Of a stretch of DNA of 64,000 bases, positions 37,167 to 46,880 are shown piece after piece. Origin of the DNA: Sedimentibacter sp. SX930. Its GTDB lineage: Bacteria; Bacillota; Bacilli; Lactobacillales; Aerococcaceae. Every line of letters starts with the position of its first letter. Positions within the stretch are counted from its first letter, which is position 1. A model generated the notes under the pieces. It did no database searches. It worked only from the letters and a program-made list of their open reading frames with translations, and was not told the DNA's origin. A program made the position numbers and the translations under genes. The stretch lies in assembly GCA_002155105.1 (NCBI GenBank), contig MUZD01000002.1:124001-188000 (forward strand), in the 5' to 3' direction.

Positions 37167-40100
37167 GTGAAATGGAGTATGCCGGACAAGTTGATACAAG
37201 AGGGACGCGAATATGTGAATGAGGATCGCGTGCTATCCGTGCAACCGGATTTCCACAGCCAGGTGTGGCATTGTGAGGTGCTCGGCAGTAAAATGTATCA
37301 TGTCACCTTAGACGGGACAGCCAGAGAACAGGATGTATGTCAGTGCAAGTATTGGAAAAACCATCAGTACTGCAAACATACGATCGCTGTTGAATTGTAT
37401 CTGAAGGAGAAATGCGGTACCCGTATTCTGACGGAAAGCAGCGCAGAACAGTTTCAGGTCGATGCGGAAACTGCGGGTCAAGAATTTGTGAATGACTTGA
37501 CGCAGATTTTCTTCCAAGAAAACAAAGGCGCCCAGAGCCTGAATATCCAAGCAGATTTTCAAGTGCAGTATACACTGCAGGTTCTGCGCATGAAACCAAA
37601 CAACTTAATGCAAAATACAGGAGAGCATGTATTGGCTCTGTCCTTGCGGGCAGGGGTCGATAAACCTTACATGGTCACCAATATCGAACAATTTACGGAA
37701 CAATTCATCAAACAAGAAAAATGGGAATACCGTCTCGGCGATGGAATCGATTTCCGGACAGTGAAGATACAGGAAATGGACCAGCCCATCATCTACCGGC
37801 TGCATAAACTGCTGGAGGAGCAACCCGCTGCATTGAATAAGCAATTGCTGAATGTCACGGCCAGAAAATTGGATTCCTATCTGATCCTTCCGCCGAGTTC
37901 AGCGCACTCCATTTTGGAAGATTTGATCCAAACCGGCCGGGTCGAATGGATCGCCGGCGAGCAAACGTATCCGGATGTGCAGATCAGTCCCGAAAAACCG
38001 GGCTATCAATTCCTGCTGGGAAAGAAAGGCAAGGGAATAGAACTTCGCATCCAGGCTGAGAATATCATCCAGCTCTTGGATTACGACTGGTTGATCGAGG
38101 GGAATAAAGTTCATCCGCTCAGTGTGCAGCAACATAAACTATTGGGGTACCTCTCGTTCTTTGAAAAACGTTTTGACGACTCAAATGTGATCGGAATCGA
38201 AGAGCCCGATGTATCGGATTTACTGACCTATGTCATCCCGTTGCTGAAACAGATCGGGACGGTGCACTTCAGCGAAGAACTGGAACGCAACATCATCGAT
38301 GAGCCGTTGACTGTCTCCATCCAATTCCGTGGCCCGGCGAAGCGCATAAAAGGGGAAATTTTCTTCAAATACGGGGAAACGGTCTTCCGACAGAACCGCG
38401 CCTCGAAAACAGAGTCCCAATTCCTGATCAGGGACACAATAGGGGAAGAGCGGATCCTGCAGGTATTGGAAAATCTGGAATTCAACATAATCGAAAACCA
38501 AGTGTCTTTTTTGGCTTCTAAGGATGTTGACCTATTCAGCTTTCTTTACAGGAAAATACCTGTTTTGCGCCGTTATGCAGAAGTCGAATTAAGTCCGGAT
38601 CTGCAGAATCTGATAGTGGAAAACACGGAAGTGTCAACGTCGGTCCAACGCAGAACAAGGGATTCCTTTTTGGATATCCGGTTTGATGTCGGCGGCATTT
38701 CGGAAAATGAAATAGACAGATTGTTGAACAGCCTCAAAAAAAACGATGCCTACTACAAGACGGAAGACGGTCGCATCTTATCTTTGGAGACGGAAACAAT
38801 GAAAGAGATGAATCGTTTCCTCTCATTAATCAAAGATGAGTCCCAGCTTCATGATGGGACACTCTCCATGCCGATGATCAAGAGCATGACGCTCGAAAAA
38901 GAAATCAATGATCTGAATCCTGAGGTCGGCAGCCAAGATTTCCTGAACGAACTGTATCATTTCATCAAGCACCCGAACGAGTTTCCTGCTGAACTGCCGA
39001 AAACATTGCAGGCGGATTTGCGTCCGTATCAAGTGACCGGCTTCAGATGGCTGAAATTTCTTTCCAACTACGGCTTAGGCGGTATTTTGGCTGATGAAAT
39101 GGGACTCGGAAAAACGCTCCAGCTGATCACCTTTCTGCTCAGCGAAGTAGAGGAAGGGAAAAATGATGCAAAGCCCGCTTTGGTCATCGCACCGGCTTCA
39201 CTGATTTACAACTGGAAGTACGAATTCCAAAAATTTGCACCCTTGCTTCAGATAAGCGTCATCAGCGGCGTAAAAAAGGAACGTGAAGAACAGTTGTCCC
39301 AGTTGCCCGAGAACGGGATTGCGATCACCTCTTATCAAAGTTTCCGGCAGGATGTCGAATCTTATCAAAAATGCGATTTCTATGCGATGATTCTGGACGA
39401 ATCCCAGTACGTCAATAACTACAATACGAAGACCTTCCGTGCCATCGCGAAGATGAACGCCAGGGTCAATATCGCTTTGAGCGGTACGCCGATCGAGAAC
39501 AGCGTGACGGAATTCTGGGCGATCTTCCAATTGATTTTGCCTGGATTGTTCCCGAAACTGCAGGAATTCAAAAAAATGTCGCTTGAGGACATTTCGAAAA
39601 CAGCCAAGCCCTTCATGTTGCGCAGGCTGAAGGCGGATGTTCTGGGCGATCTTCCGGAAAAATCAGAGGCCGATCTATACAGCAGCCTCAACCGTGACCA
39701 GAAAATCATGTATCTGGCCTACCTGCAGCAACTGCAGGAAAAGGTATCTGATTATGACAGTGAAGATTTCCAACGGAACCGCATGGAAATCTTGGCCGGA
39801 CTGACCCGTCTGCGTCAAATCTGCTGCGATCCCCGTTTGGTGGATGCGGCCTACGAAGGCGGCTCGGGGAAATTGGAACAACTTGTCGAAATATTGAAAA
39901 ATGCCCAAGAGAACAACCAGCATGTTTTGGTATTTTCACAATTCACGTCCATGCTGAAGTTGATCGAAGCAGAGTTGGCCAAGGAGAATTTGAGCCATCT
40001 CTATCTCAGCGGAAAAACGCCTCCCGCCGAAAGGATTACATTGGTCAATCAGTTCAACGAAGGCCACACGGATGTCTTTTTGATTTCCCTGAAAGCTGGA

Positions 40101-40391
40101 GGCACCGGGTTGAACCTTACCGGCGCTGACACCGTCATCCTCTTCGATCTATGGTGGAACCCGGCGGTCGAAGAACAAGCTGCCGGGCGAGCACACCGCA
40201 TCGGCCAAAAGAAAAACGTGCAGGTGTACCGTTTCATCGCAGAAGGAACCATCGAAGAGAAAATCAACCAGCTGCAGCAGGACAAAAAGATGCTCTTTGA
40301 TCAGTTGATCGTATCCGAAGGGGAAGAAGCGCTCAGCCGACAACGGTTGACGAACGATGACATCAAGCAGATTTTGGGGATCCAATCCTGA
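37167..40391 (+). CDS. SWIM zinc-finger and SNF2-family helicase
   Basis: A 1074-residue protein. An N-terminal SWIM zinc finger (CQCKYWKNHQYCKH, near residues 55-68) is followed by the long bacterial SNF2-associated region (about 100-600) and a C-terminal SNF2 ATPase: Walker A ADEMGLGKTLQ, motif II ILDESQYVNN, motif III ALSGTPIENS, and in the second lobe SLKAGGTGLNLTGAD and QAAGRAHRIGQ. It is presumably a DNA-dependent translocase; the family in Firmicutes has no firmly known role. I chose the GTG at 37167 with GAGGAAGTG upstream; the frame extends to 37047 without a ribosome binding site. It is monocistronic, with no antiphage neighbours. Confidence 0.9.
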   Translation: MKWSMPDKLIQEGREYVNEDRVLSVQPDFHSQVWHCEVLGSKMYHVTLDGTAREQDVCQCKYWKNHQYCKHTIAVELYLKEKCGTRILTESSAEQFQVDAETAGQEFVNDLTQIFFQENKGAQSLNIQADFQVQYTLQVLRMKPNNLMQNTGEHVLALSLRAGVDKPYMVTNIEQFTEQFIKQEKWEYRLGDGIDFRTVKIQEMDQPIIYRLHKLLEEQPAALNKQLLNVTARKLDSYLILPPSSAHSILEDLIQTGRVEWIAGEQTYPDVQISPEKPGYQFLLGKKGKGIELRIQAENIIQLLDYDWLIEGNKVHPLSVQQHKLLGYLSFFEKRFDDSNVIGIEEPDVSDLLTYVIPLLKQIGTVHFSEELERNIIDEPLTVSIQFRGPAKRIKGEIFFKYGETVFRQNRASKTESQFLIRDTIGEERILQVLENLEFNIIENQVSFLASKDVDLFSFLYRKIPVLRRYAEVELSPDLQNLIVENTEVSTSVQRRTRDSFLDIRFDVGGISENEIDRLLNSLKKNDAYYKTEDGRILSLETETMKEMNRFLSLIKDESQLHDGTLSMPMIKSMTLEKEINDLNPEVGSQDFLNELYHFIKHPNEFPAELPKTLQADLRPYQVTGFRWLKFLSNYGLGGILADEMGLGKTLQLITFLLSEVEEGKNDAKPALVIAPASLIYNWKYEFQKFAPLLQISVISGVKKEREEQLSQLPENGIAITSYQSFRQDVESYQKCDFYAMILDESQYVNNYNTKTFRAIAKMNARVNIALSGTPIENSVTEFWAIFQLILPGLFPKLQEFKKMSLEDISKTAKPFMLRRLKADVLGDLPEKSEADLYSSLNRDQKIMYLAYLQQLQEKVSDYDSEDFQRNRMEILAGLTRLRQICCDPRLVDAAYEGGSGKLEQLVEILKNAQENNQHVLVFSQFTSMLKLIEAELAKENLSHLYLSGKTPPAERITLVNQFNEGHTDVFLISLKAGGTGLNLTGADTVILFDLWWNPAVEEQAAGRAHRIGQKKNVQVYRFIAEGTIEEKINQLQQDKKMLFDQLIVSEGEEALSRQRLTNDDIKQILGIQS

Positions 40392-40437
40392 ATAAACGGT
40401 AATGAGGGTGCCTGATAGCCATTTTCAGAAAAAACAC

Positions 40438-40466
40438 TTGCTTCTTTCAGTATAATTCGATATAAT
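40438..40466 (+). promoter_or_regulatory. Promoter of rpsB-tsf
   Basis: TTGCTT (40438-40443), 17-base spacer, perfect TATAAT (40461-40466). It leaves a leader of about 120 bases before rpsB, compatible with autoregulation by ribosomal protein S2, for which I see no proof. Confidence 0.72.
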
Positions 40467-40592
40467 TATCAACGGTGCAAAACCACATTTCACACCTTGA
40501 TCGATACGGCGGACGTTGCTTATCGTAAGATGAGTTTCTGCTGTAGAAGAAATCGGGGGAGGAAAATAAAAACAAACTTGGAGGAAACAAAC

Positions 40593-41378
40593 ATGGCAGT
40601 AATTTCAATGAAACAATTATTGGAAGCAGGCGTACACTTCGGTCACCAGACTCGTCGTTGGAACCCAAAAATGAAGAGATACATCTTTACAGAAAGAAAC
40701 GGTATCTACATCATCGACTTGCAAAAAACTGTAAAATTAGTCGACGAAGCATACAAATATATGCTTAACGTTGCTGAAGAAGGCGGCGTAGCTTTATTCG
40801 TAGGGACTAAAAAACAAGCGCAAGATTCAATCAAAGACGAAGCTATCCGTTCAGGTCAGTTCTTCGTAAATCACCGTTGGTTAGGTGGTACTTTGACTAA
40901 CTGGGATACTATCCAAAAACGTATCAAACGTTTGAAATCAATCGAAGCTATGTCTGAAGACGGCACTTTCGAACTACTTCCTAAAAAAGAAGTTTCTATC
41001 TTGAAAAAAGAACAAGAACGTTTGGAAAAATTCTTGGGCGGTATCAAAGATATGCCTAGAATCCCTGATGTAATGTTCATCGTTGACCCAAGAAAAGAAA
41101 GAATCGCTGTTCAAGAAGCTCACAAATTGAACATTCCTATCGTCGCTATGGTTGACACAAACTGTGATCCAGATGAAATCGACGTAGTAATCCCTTCAAA
41201 TGATGATGCTATCCGCGCAGTTAAATTGATCACTGCTAAAATGGCTGATGCTTTCATCGAAGGCAACCAAGGAAAAGATCAAGTTGAAATTTCTGTTGAA
41301 GAAACTTTTGCAGCTGAAGCTGACGAAGCAACTTCATTAGAAGAAATCGTTGAAGTTGTAGAAGGCAACAACGAATAA
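40593..41378 (+). CDS. rpsB: 30S ribosomal protein S2
   Basis: A 261-residue protein of the small subunit, starting [20 protein letters not shown] and containing [13 protein letters not shown] and [20 protein letters not shown], both diagnostic. The start at 40593 has TTGGAGG nine bases upstream; the frame open to 40497 is leader. The C-terminus is acidic. Codon choice is visibly more biased than in the neighbouring helicase gene, as expected of high expression. A long hairpin separates it from tsf. Confidence 0.97.
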   Translation: MAVISMKQLLEAGVHFGHQTRRWNPKMKRYIFTERNGIYIIDLQKTVKLVDEAYKYMLNVAEEGGVALFVGTKKQAQDSIKDEAIRSGQFFVNHRWLGGTLTNWDTIQKRIKRLKSIEAMSEDGTFELLPKKEVSILKKEQERLEKFLGGIKDMPRIPDVMFIVDPRKERIAVQEAHKLNIPIVAMVDTNCDPDEIDVVIPSNDDAIRAVKLITAKMADAFIEGNQGKDQVEISVEETFAAEADEATSLEEIVEVVEGNNE

Positions 41379-41404
41379 TATTTCCTATTTAGTTTGAAGC
41401 AACG

Positions 41405-41484
41405 AGCTGTCTCAGAAAAGAAGAAAGATATAGCCAATTTGGTAGCCGACATCTTTTCTATTCTCTTTGGGACAGCTTTTTTTT
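41405..41484 (+). terminator. Long hairpin terminator between rpsB and tsf
   Basis: AGCTGTCTCAGAGAA-like left arm (from 41405) pairs with the right arm ending in GGGACAGCT (to about 41477), with inner pairing of AAAGAT with ATCTTT; eight T residues follow. It may partly terminate rpsB transcripts and so set the rpsB:tsf ratio. Confidence 0.78.
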
Positions 41485-41513
41485 GAAAAAGAATATTCAG
41501 GAGGAATCATAGA

Positions 41514-42395
41514 ATGGCACAAGTAACAGCAAAAATGGTTAAAGAATTACGCGACATGACAGGCGTAGGCATGATGGATGCTAAAAGAGCTCTAGTAGAA
41601 GTCGATGGCGACATGGACAAAGCGGTTGACTACCTAAGAGAAAACGGTATGGCTAAAGCAGCTAAAAAAGCTGACCGTATCGCTGCTGAAGGACTTGCAA
41701 ACGTATATGTTGACGGAAATACAGCCGTAATCGCTGAAATCAATGCAGAAACAGACTTTGTTGCGAAAAACGACAAATTCCAAAACTTAGTAGCTGATAT
41801 CACAGCAATCATCGCTAAAAACAAACCAGAAACAGTGGAAGCTGCTTTAGCGATCGAAACTGCTGACGGTACATTAAACGATGTTATCTTGAGCGCTACT
41901 ACAGTAATCGGCGAAAAAATTACTTTGCGTCGCTTTACTATCGTTGAAAAAACGGATGCAGATGCTTTTGGTGCTTACTTACATCAAGGCGGACGTATCG
42001 CTGTGTTGACAGTATTGGAAGGATCTACTGATGCAGATGCTGCTAAAGATATCTCTATGCACATCGCTGCCATCAATCCTAAATATGTTTCACGCGACGA
42101 AGTTTCTGCAGAAGAACTTGAACATGAAAAGAAAGTTCTGACTGAACAAGCATTGAACGAAGGCAAACCAGCCAACATCGTTGAAAAAATGATCGTAGGC
42201 CGTTTGAACAAATTCTTGAGCGAAATTTCATTGAACGATCAACCTTTTGTTAAAGATCCAGATCAAACAGTTTCACAATATGCTGCTTCTAAAGGCGGCG
42301 CTGTTAAATCATTCGTACGCTACGCTGTAGGCGAAGGTATCGAAAAACGCTCTGTTGACTTTGCAGAAGAAGTTATGAGCCAAGTCAAAAAATAA
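41514..42395 (+). CDS. tsf: Elongation factor Ts
   Basis: A 293-residue nucleotide-exchange factor for EF-Tu. N-terminal UBA-like domain with [19 protein letters not shown], then [11 protein letters not shown] and [16 protein letters not shown]. The AGGAGG ribosome binding site precedes the ATG at 41514. It follows rpsB after the hairpin and has its own strong terminator. Confidence 0.97.
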   Translation: MAQVTAKMVKELRDMTGVGMMDAKRALVEVDGDMDKAVDYLRENGMAKAAKKADRIAAEGLANVYVDGNTAVIAEINAETDFVAKNDKFQNLVADITAIIAKNKPETVEAALAIETADGTLNDVILSATTVIGEKITLRRFTIVEKTDADAFGAYLHQGGRIAVLTVLEGSTDADAAKDISMHIAAINPKYVSRDEVSAEELEHEKKVLTEQALNEGKPANIVEKMIVGRLNKFLSEISLNDQPFVKDPDQTVSQYAASKGGAVKSFVRYAVGEGIEKRSVDFAEEVMSQVKK

Positions 42396-42398
42396 TGA

Positions 42399-43205
<807 letters not shown>

Positions 43206-43207
43206 TC

Positions 43208-43765
43208 ATGGTTAAAGAAATCCTGGATAATGCGATCGACAGAATGAAAAAAACGGAAGCTGCATTGATCCGCGAGCTTGGCTCGATTCGGGCAGGCCGC
43301 GCGAATGCAAGTTTATTGGACCGCATCGAAGTGGAATACTACGGAACAAACACGCCAGTGAATCAATTGGCTTCCATCACGATTCCTGAAGGACGCATGT
43401 TGTTGGTGACGCCTTACGACAAATCCAGTATCGGTGATATCGAACGTGCGATTTACCAAAGCGATCTGGGCATCAACCCAGCCAATGACGGTAACGTCAT
43501 CCGTTTGGTTATCCCGGCACTGACTTCAGAGCGACGCAAAGAGTTGGCGAAGACCGTAGGCAAAGAAAACGAAGCGGCTAAGGTCTCTATCCGTAATATT
43601 CGCCGCGATGCCATCGAAGCTTTGAAAAAAGCAGAAAAGAACAAAGAAATCACAGAAGATGAGTTGCGCACTTATGAAAAGAAAGTGCAAGAGTTCACCG
43701 ACAAATCTTCCAAAGAAATCGACAAAATAACAGCGGACAAAGAGAAAGAAATTTTGGACGTTTAA
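43208..43765 (+). CDS. frr: Ribosome recycling factor
   Basis: A 185-residue factor that splits post-termination ribosomes with EF-G. Diagnostic segments: [55 protein letters not shown]. Coupled to pyrH by a two-base gap. A strong terminator follows. Confidence 0.97.
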   Translation: MVKEILDNAIDRMKKTEAALIRELGSIRAGRANASLLDRIEVEYYGTNTPVNQLASITIPEGRMLLVTPYDKSSIGDIERAIYQSDLGINPANDGNVIRLVIPALTSERRKELAKTVGKENEAAKVSIRNIRRDAIEALKKAEKNKEITEDELRTYEKKVQEFTDKSSKEIDKITADKEKEILDV

Positions 43766-43784
43766 AATTTCATCCGCAGAAAAG

Positions 43785-43832
43785 GAGCCAGGGCACAAAT
43801 CATTCGAAATGATTTGTGCCCTGGCTCTTTTT
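43785..43832 (+). terminator. Terminator after frr
   Basis: A perfect 20-base-pair stem (43785-43804 with 43808-43827) around a three-base loop, then T residues. Confidence 0.95.
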
Positions 43833-43920
43833 AAAAATTATATAATTTCCTGTTAATCATAGGAATTCAGGCGGGTTTTTGTTAAAATATAGAGAGTTAT
43901 GAAAAAGTGAGGGATAAAGC

Positions 43921-44682
43921 ATGGCTCTATTCAAGAGTGAGAATCCAAAAACAGAATTGCTGTTCGATGAAAACAGCATCGTTCCAGCCCATGTCGCCAT
44001 CATTATGGACGGAAATGGCCGTTGGGCAAAGAAAAAATTGATGCCGCGGGTCTACGGACATAAAGAGGGTATGAATACCGTGAAAAAGATTGCCATAGAG
44101 GCAAGCCGCCTTAATGTAAAGGTGTTGACGCTATACGCCTTTTCGACAGAAAACTGGAAACGCCCGTCTGACGAAGTCAATTTTTTGATGGGGTTGCCCA
44201 TCGATTTTTTTGATGTGTTCATGCCGGAATTGATGCAGAACAACATCAAAGTGACGACCATCGGCTGGATCGATCAATTGCCCGAAAAGACGCTGAAGGT
44301 CGTGCAGAATGCGATCGAAAAAACGAAGGACAATACCGGTCTGGTTTTGAATTTCGCTCTGAATTATGGTTCCAGGGCTGAAATCATCCAAGCGACAAAA
44401 ATGATTGCGGGCGATGTCGCATCGGGAAAACTCTCGGCAGACGAAATCACCGATGAAGTATTCGCTGGTTATCTATTCACGAACGGGCTTGGTGAATGGC
44501 AGGATCCCGACTTGTTGATCCGCACCAGCGGAGAAATCCGTTTGAGCAACTTTTTGCTCTGGCAGGCTGCTTACAGCGAAATGTACTTCACGGAAGAATT
44601 TTGGCCTGATTTTTCAACAGCCAGCTTGCGAGCTGCGCTAGCAGAATATCAGCATCGCAATCGCCGCTTCGGCGGCATATAG
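43921..44682 (+). CDS. uppS: Isoprenyl transferase (undecaprenyl diphosphate synthase)
   Basis: A 253-residue cis-prenyltransferase making the C55 lipid carrier for peptidoglycan. The catalytic Asp is in VAIIMDGNGRWAKKK; YAFSTENWKRP and DLLIRTSGEIRLSNFLLWQ are the other family blocks. Start ATG at 43921 with GAGGGAT upstream. It begins a uppS-cdsA-rseP envelope cluster. Confidence 0.96.
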   Translation: MALFKSENPKTELLFDENSIVPAHVAIIMDGNGRWAKKKLMPRVYGHKEGMNTVKKIAIEASRLNVKVLTLYAFSTENWKRPSDEVNFLMGLPIDFFDVFMPELMQNNIKVTTIGWIDQLPEKTLKVVQNAIEKTKDNTGLVLNFALNYGSRAEIIQATKMIAGDVASGKLSADEITDEVFAGYLFTNGLGEWQDPDLLIRTSGEIRLSNFLLWQAAYSEMYFTEEFWPDFSTASLRAALAEYQHRNRRFGGI

Positions 44683-44692
44683 GGAGGATAAC

Positions 44693-45487
44693 ATGAAGGA
44701 AAGAGTAATCACAGGCTTAGTGGCTGGCGCCGTTTTTATCCCATTCTTATGGATTGGGGGATTAGCCTTACAACTACTTATGACAGCAATCGGATTGATC
44801 GCTGTCCAAGAACTATTGAAGATGAAAAAACTGACCATCTTCAGTGTGGAGGGAATCATCACAGCTTTGGCGACCGTCCTTTTGATGCTTCCGGAAGCCT
44901 ACCTGCATTTCATCCCTGACGGCATCGATGCGATGCTTTTGATTTATTTGGAAGCACTGATTCTGTTCGTCTTCACCGTGTTTTCAAGGAATGATTTCAC
45001 ATTCGATGATGCGGCCGCTTCCGTGCTGACTTCCCTTTATGTCGGGAGAGGATTCTATTACTTCATGCAGACAAGGGAAATCGGGTTTTGGATGGTACTT
45101 TTAGTGTTGTTCATCATCTGGGGTACGGACATCGGCGCTTACATGATCGGAAGAAAAATAGGCAAGAACAAACTCGCTCCGGCAATCAGCCCCAACAAAA
45201 CGGTCGAAGGATCCGTCGGCGGATCGATCGCCGCTGTGCTGATCGCCATCGTGTTTTTCCATTACTATAATCCACTGGGGTTATCGATGGGCCTTCAGAT
45301 CATGCTGACTATCCTGCTTTCGGTCTGCGGGCAGATGGGTGATCTGGTTGAATCGGCATTCAAACGCTATTTTGGCGTCAAGGATGCCGGGAAGATATTG
45401 CCCGGACATGGCGGCATGCTCGATCGTTTCGATAGCACACTTTTTGTGATGCCAGTGTTCCATATTTTTCTGCATTTCATATTTTAA
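44693..45487 (+). CDS. cdsA: Phosphatidate cytidylyltransferase
   Basis: A 264-residue integral membrane enzyme that makes CDP-diacylglycerol. About seven membrane helices; the signature region ESAFKRYFGVKDAGKILPGH, then GGMLDRFDS, is close to the C-terminus, with SPNKTVEGSVGGS before it. AGGGAGG ribosome binding site, ten bases after uppS. Confidence 0.95.
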   Translation: MKERVITGLVAGAVFIPFLWIGGLALQLLMTAIGLIAVQELLKMKKLTIFSVEGIITALATVLLMLPEAYLHFIPDGIDAMLLIYLEALILFVFTVFSRNDFTFDDAAASVLTSLYVGRGFYYFMQTREIGFWMVLLVLFIIWGTDIGAYMIGRKIGKNKLAPAISPNKTVEGSVGGSIAAVLIAIVFFHYYNPLGLSMGLQIMLTILLSVCGQMGDLVESAFKRYFGVKDAGKILPGHGGMLDRFDSTLFVMPVFHIFLHFIF

Positions 45488-45523
45488 GAACGGCAAGGCA
45501 AGATACAGAAAGGGAGGAATCAC

Positions 45524-46798
45524 ATGTTTCAGACAATCATAACATTCATCATCGTGTTCAGCATACTAGTGATCATCCATGAATTCGGCCATTTCTATTT
45601 TGCGAAAAAAGCCGGCATTTTGGTTCGTGAATTCGCAATCGGCATGGGACCTAAAATCTTCTCTCATCGCAAAAACGGAACAACCTACACAATTCGGATG
45701 CTGCCTATCGGCGGTTATGTGCGGATGGCCGGAATCGGGGATGAAGACACCGAGTTGAAACCCGGTATGCCGCTCAATATAACACTTGATGAAGTGCAAC
45801 AGGTCAATCAAATAGATTTAAGCAATAAACAACATTTGCATGCTGTTCCTATAGAATTACTGGAAGCTGATCTGGAACAGGCTCTCTTCATAAAGGGCAT
45901 CATTCCGGGAAGTTCGGAACCCGTTACCTATGCAGTCAAACGCGATGCGACAATCATCGAAGCGGACGGAACAGAGGTTCAGATCGCTCCCATCGATGTG
46001 CAATACCAATCAGCACCCTTGCTGAAACGAATGATGACAAACTTTGCCGGACCGATGAATAATTTCATTTTGGGTATTGCGGTGTTCATCACGATTGCGT
46101 TCGTGCAAGGCGGCGTTACGGTCAACGATAATCGCCTGGGAGAAATCCAGCCTGACAGCCCTGCGGAAACTGCCGGATTGAGGGTGGATGATAAAATCTT
46201 GGCTGTGAATGGCGAGGAGATCGCTGAATGGACGGAACTGGTTGCATCCATCCAAGCCAACCCGGGCAACGAAATCACACTCTCTGTCAGCACTGACGGC
46301 CAGGAAGCACGTGATGTGCTCATAACGCCCGATACAAAAACCGATGAACAAGGCAATGACTATGGGCTGATCGGTGTTGCTCCTCCTATGGATCGCAGCT
46401 TGATGGCTAAAATCAGTTACGGGTTCAAAGAATTCTGGGTGATTGCCACTTCAATCTTCGGATTGGTCTTCTCCATGTTCAGGACCGGCTTCCAAGCCGA
46501 TTCATTCGGTGGGCCTGTCGCCATCTATGCGGCAACGGAACAAGTTGTCGATTACGGCTTTCTGAGTGTGCTCAGTTTCTTGGCCTACTTGAGCATCAAC
46601 CTTGGTGTCGTGAATCTTTTGCCGATTCCGGCATTGGATGGCGGGAAACTGCTGCTGAACGTAGTGGAAGGAATCCGAGGCAAGCCTTTGGATCCTGAGA
46701 AGGAAGGCATCATCACAGCTATCGGAATGGGGCTTTTGCTCCTGCTGATGGTCATCGTCACTTGGAACGATATCCAAAGATTTTTCTTTGGACAATGA
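45524..46798 (+). CDS. rseP: Site-2 zinc metalloprotease RseP/RasP (Eep homologue)
   Basis: A 424-residue intramembrane protease. The zinc motif HEFGH is at residues 19-23 in the first helix, a PDZ domain (about 190-275) has LGEIQPDSPAETAGLRVDDKI split over it, and NLLPIPALDGGK is in the last third. Family members cleave anti-sigma factors, signal peptides and pheromone precursors in Enterococcus (Eep). GGGAGG ribosome binding site. proS, often next, is absent; a terminator and polC follow. Confidence 0.95.
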   Translation: MFQTIITFIIVFSILVIIHEFGHFYFAKKAGILVREFAIGMGPKIFSHRKNGTTYTIRMLPIGGYVRMAGIGDEDTELKPGMPLNITLDEVQQVNQIDLSNKQHLHAVPIELLEADLEQALFIKGIIPGSSEPVTYAVKRDATIIEADGTEVQIAPIDVQYQSAPLLKRMMTNFAGPMNNFILGIAVFITIAFVQGGVTVNDNRLGEIQPDSPAETAGLRVDDKILAVNGEEIAEWTELVASIQANPGNEITLSVSTDGQEARDVLITPDTKTDEQGNDYGLIGVAPPMDRSLMAKISYGFKEFWVIATSIFGLVFSMFRTGFQADSFGGPVAIYAATEQVVDYGFLSVLSFLAYLSINLGVVNLLPIPALDGGKLLLNVVEGIRGKPLDPEKEGIITAIGMGLLLLLMVIVTWNDIQRFFFGQ

Positions 46799-46813
46799 TA
46801 GGAAGATAATAAG

Positions 46814-46853
46814 AAGATTCAAAGAAAGGAAAGCTCATTCTTTGGATCTTTTT
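46814..46853 (+). terminator. Terminator after rseP
   Basis: AAGATTCAAAGAA (46814-46826) pairs with TTCTTTGGATCTT (46838-46850) with one mismatch, followed by T residues. Confidence 0.75.
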
Positions 46854-46880
46854 GTTTGTTAGTTGAGAAGGAGCGATCAA

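Noticed and set aside
37167-40391. SNF2 helicase as part of a phage defence system
   Set aside because: Neighbours are plsC and rpsB; no methylase, nuclease or DISARM/other defence gene is nearby, and the SWIM-SNF2 architecture is a common stand-alone chromosomal form in Firmicutes.
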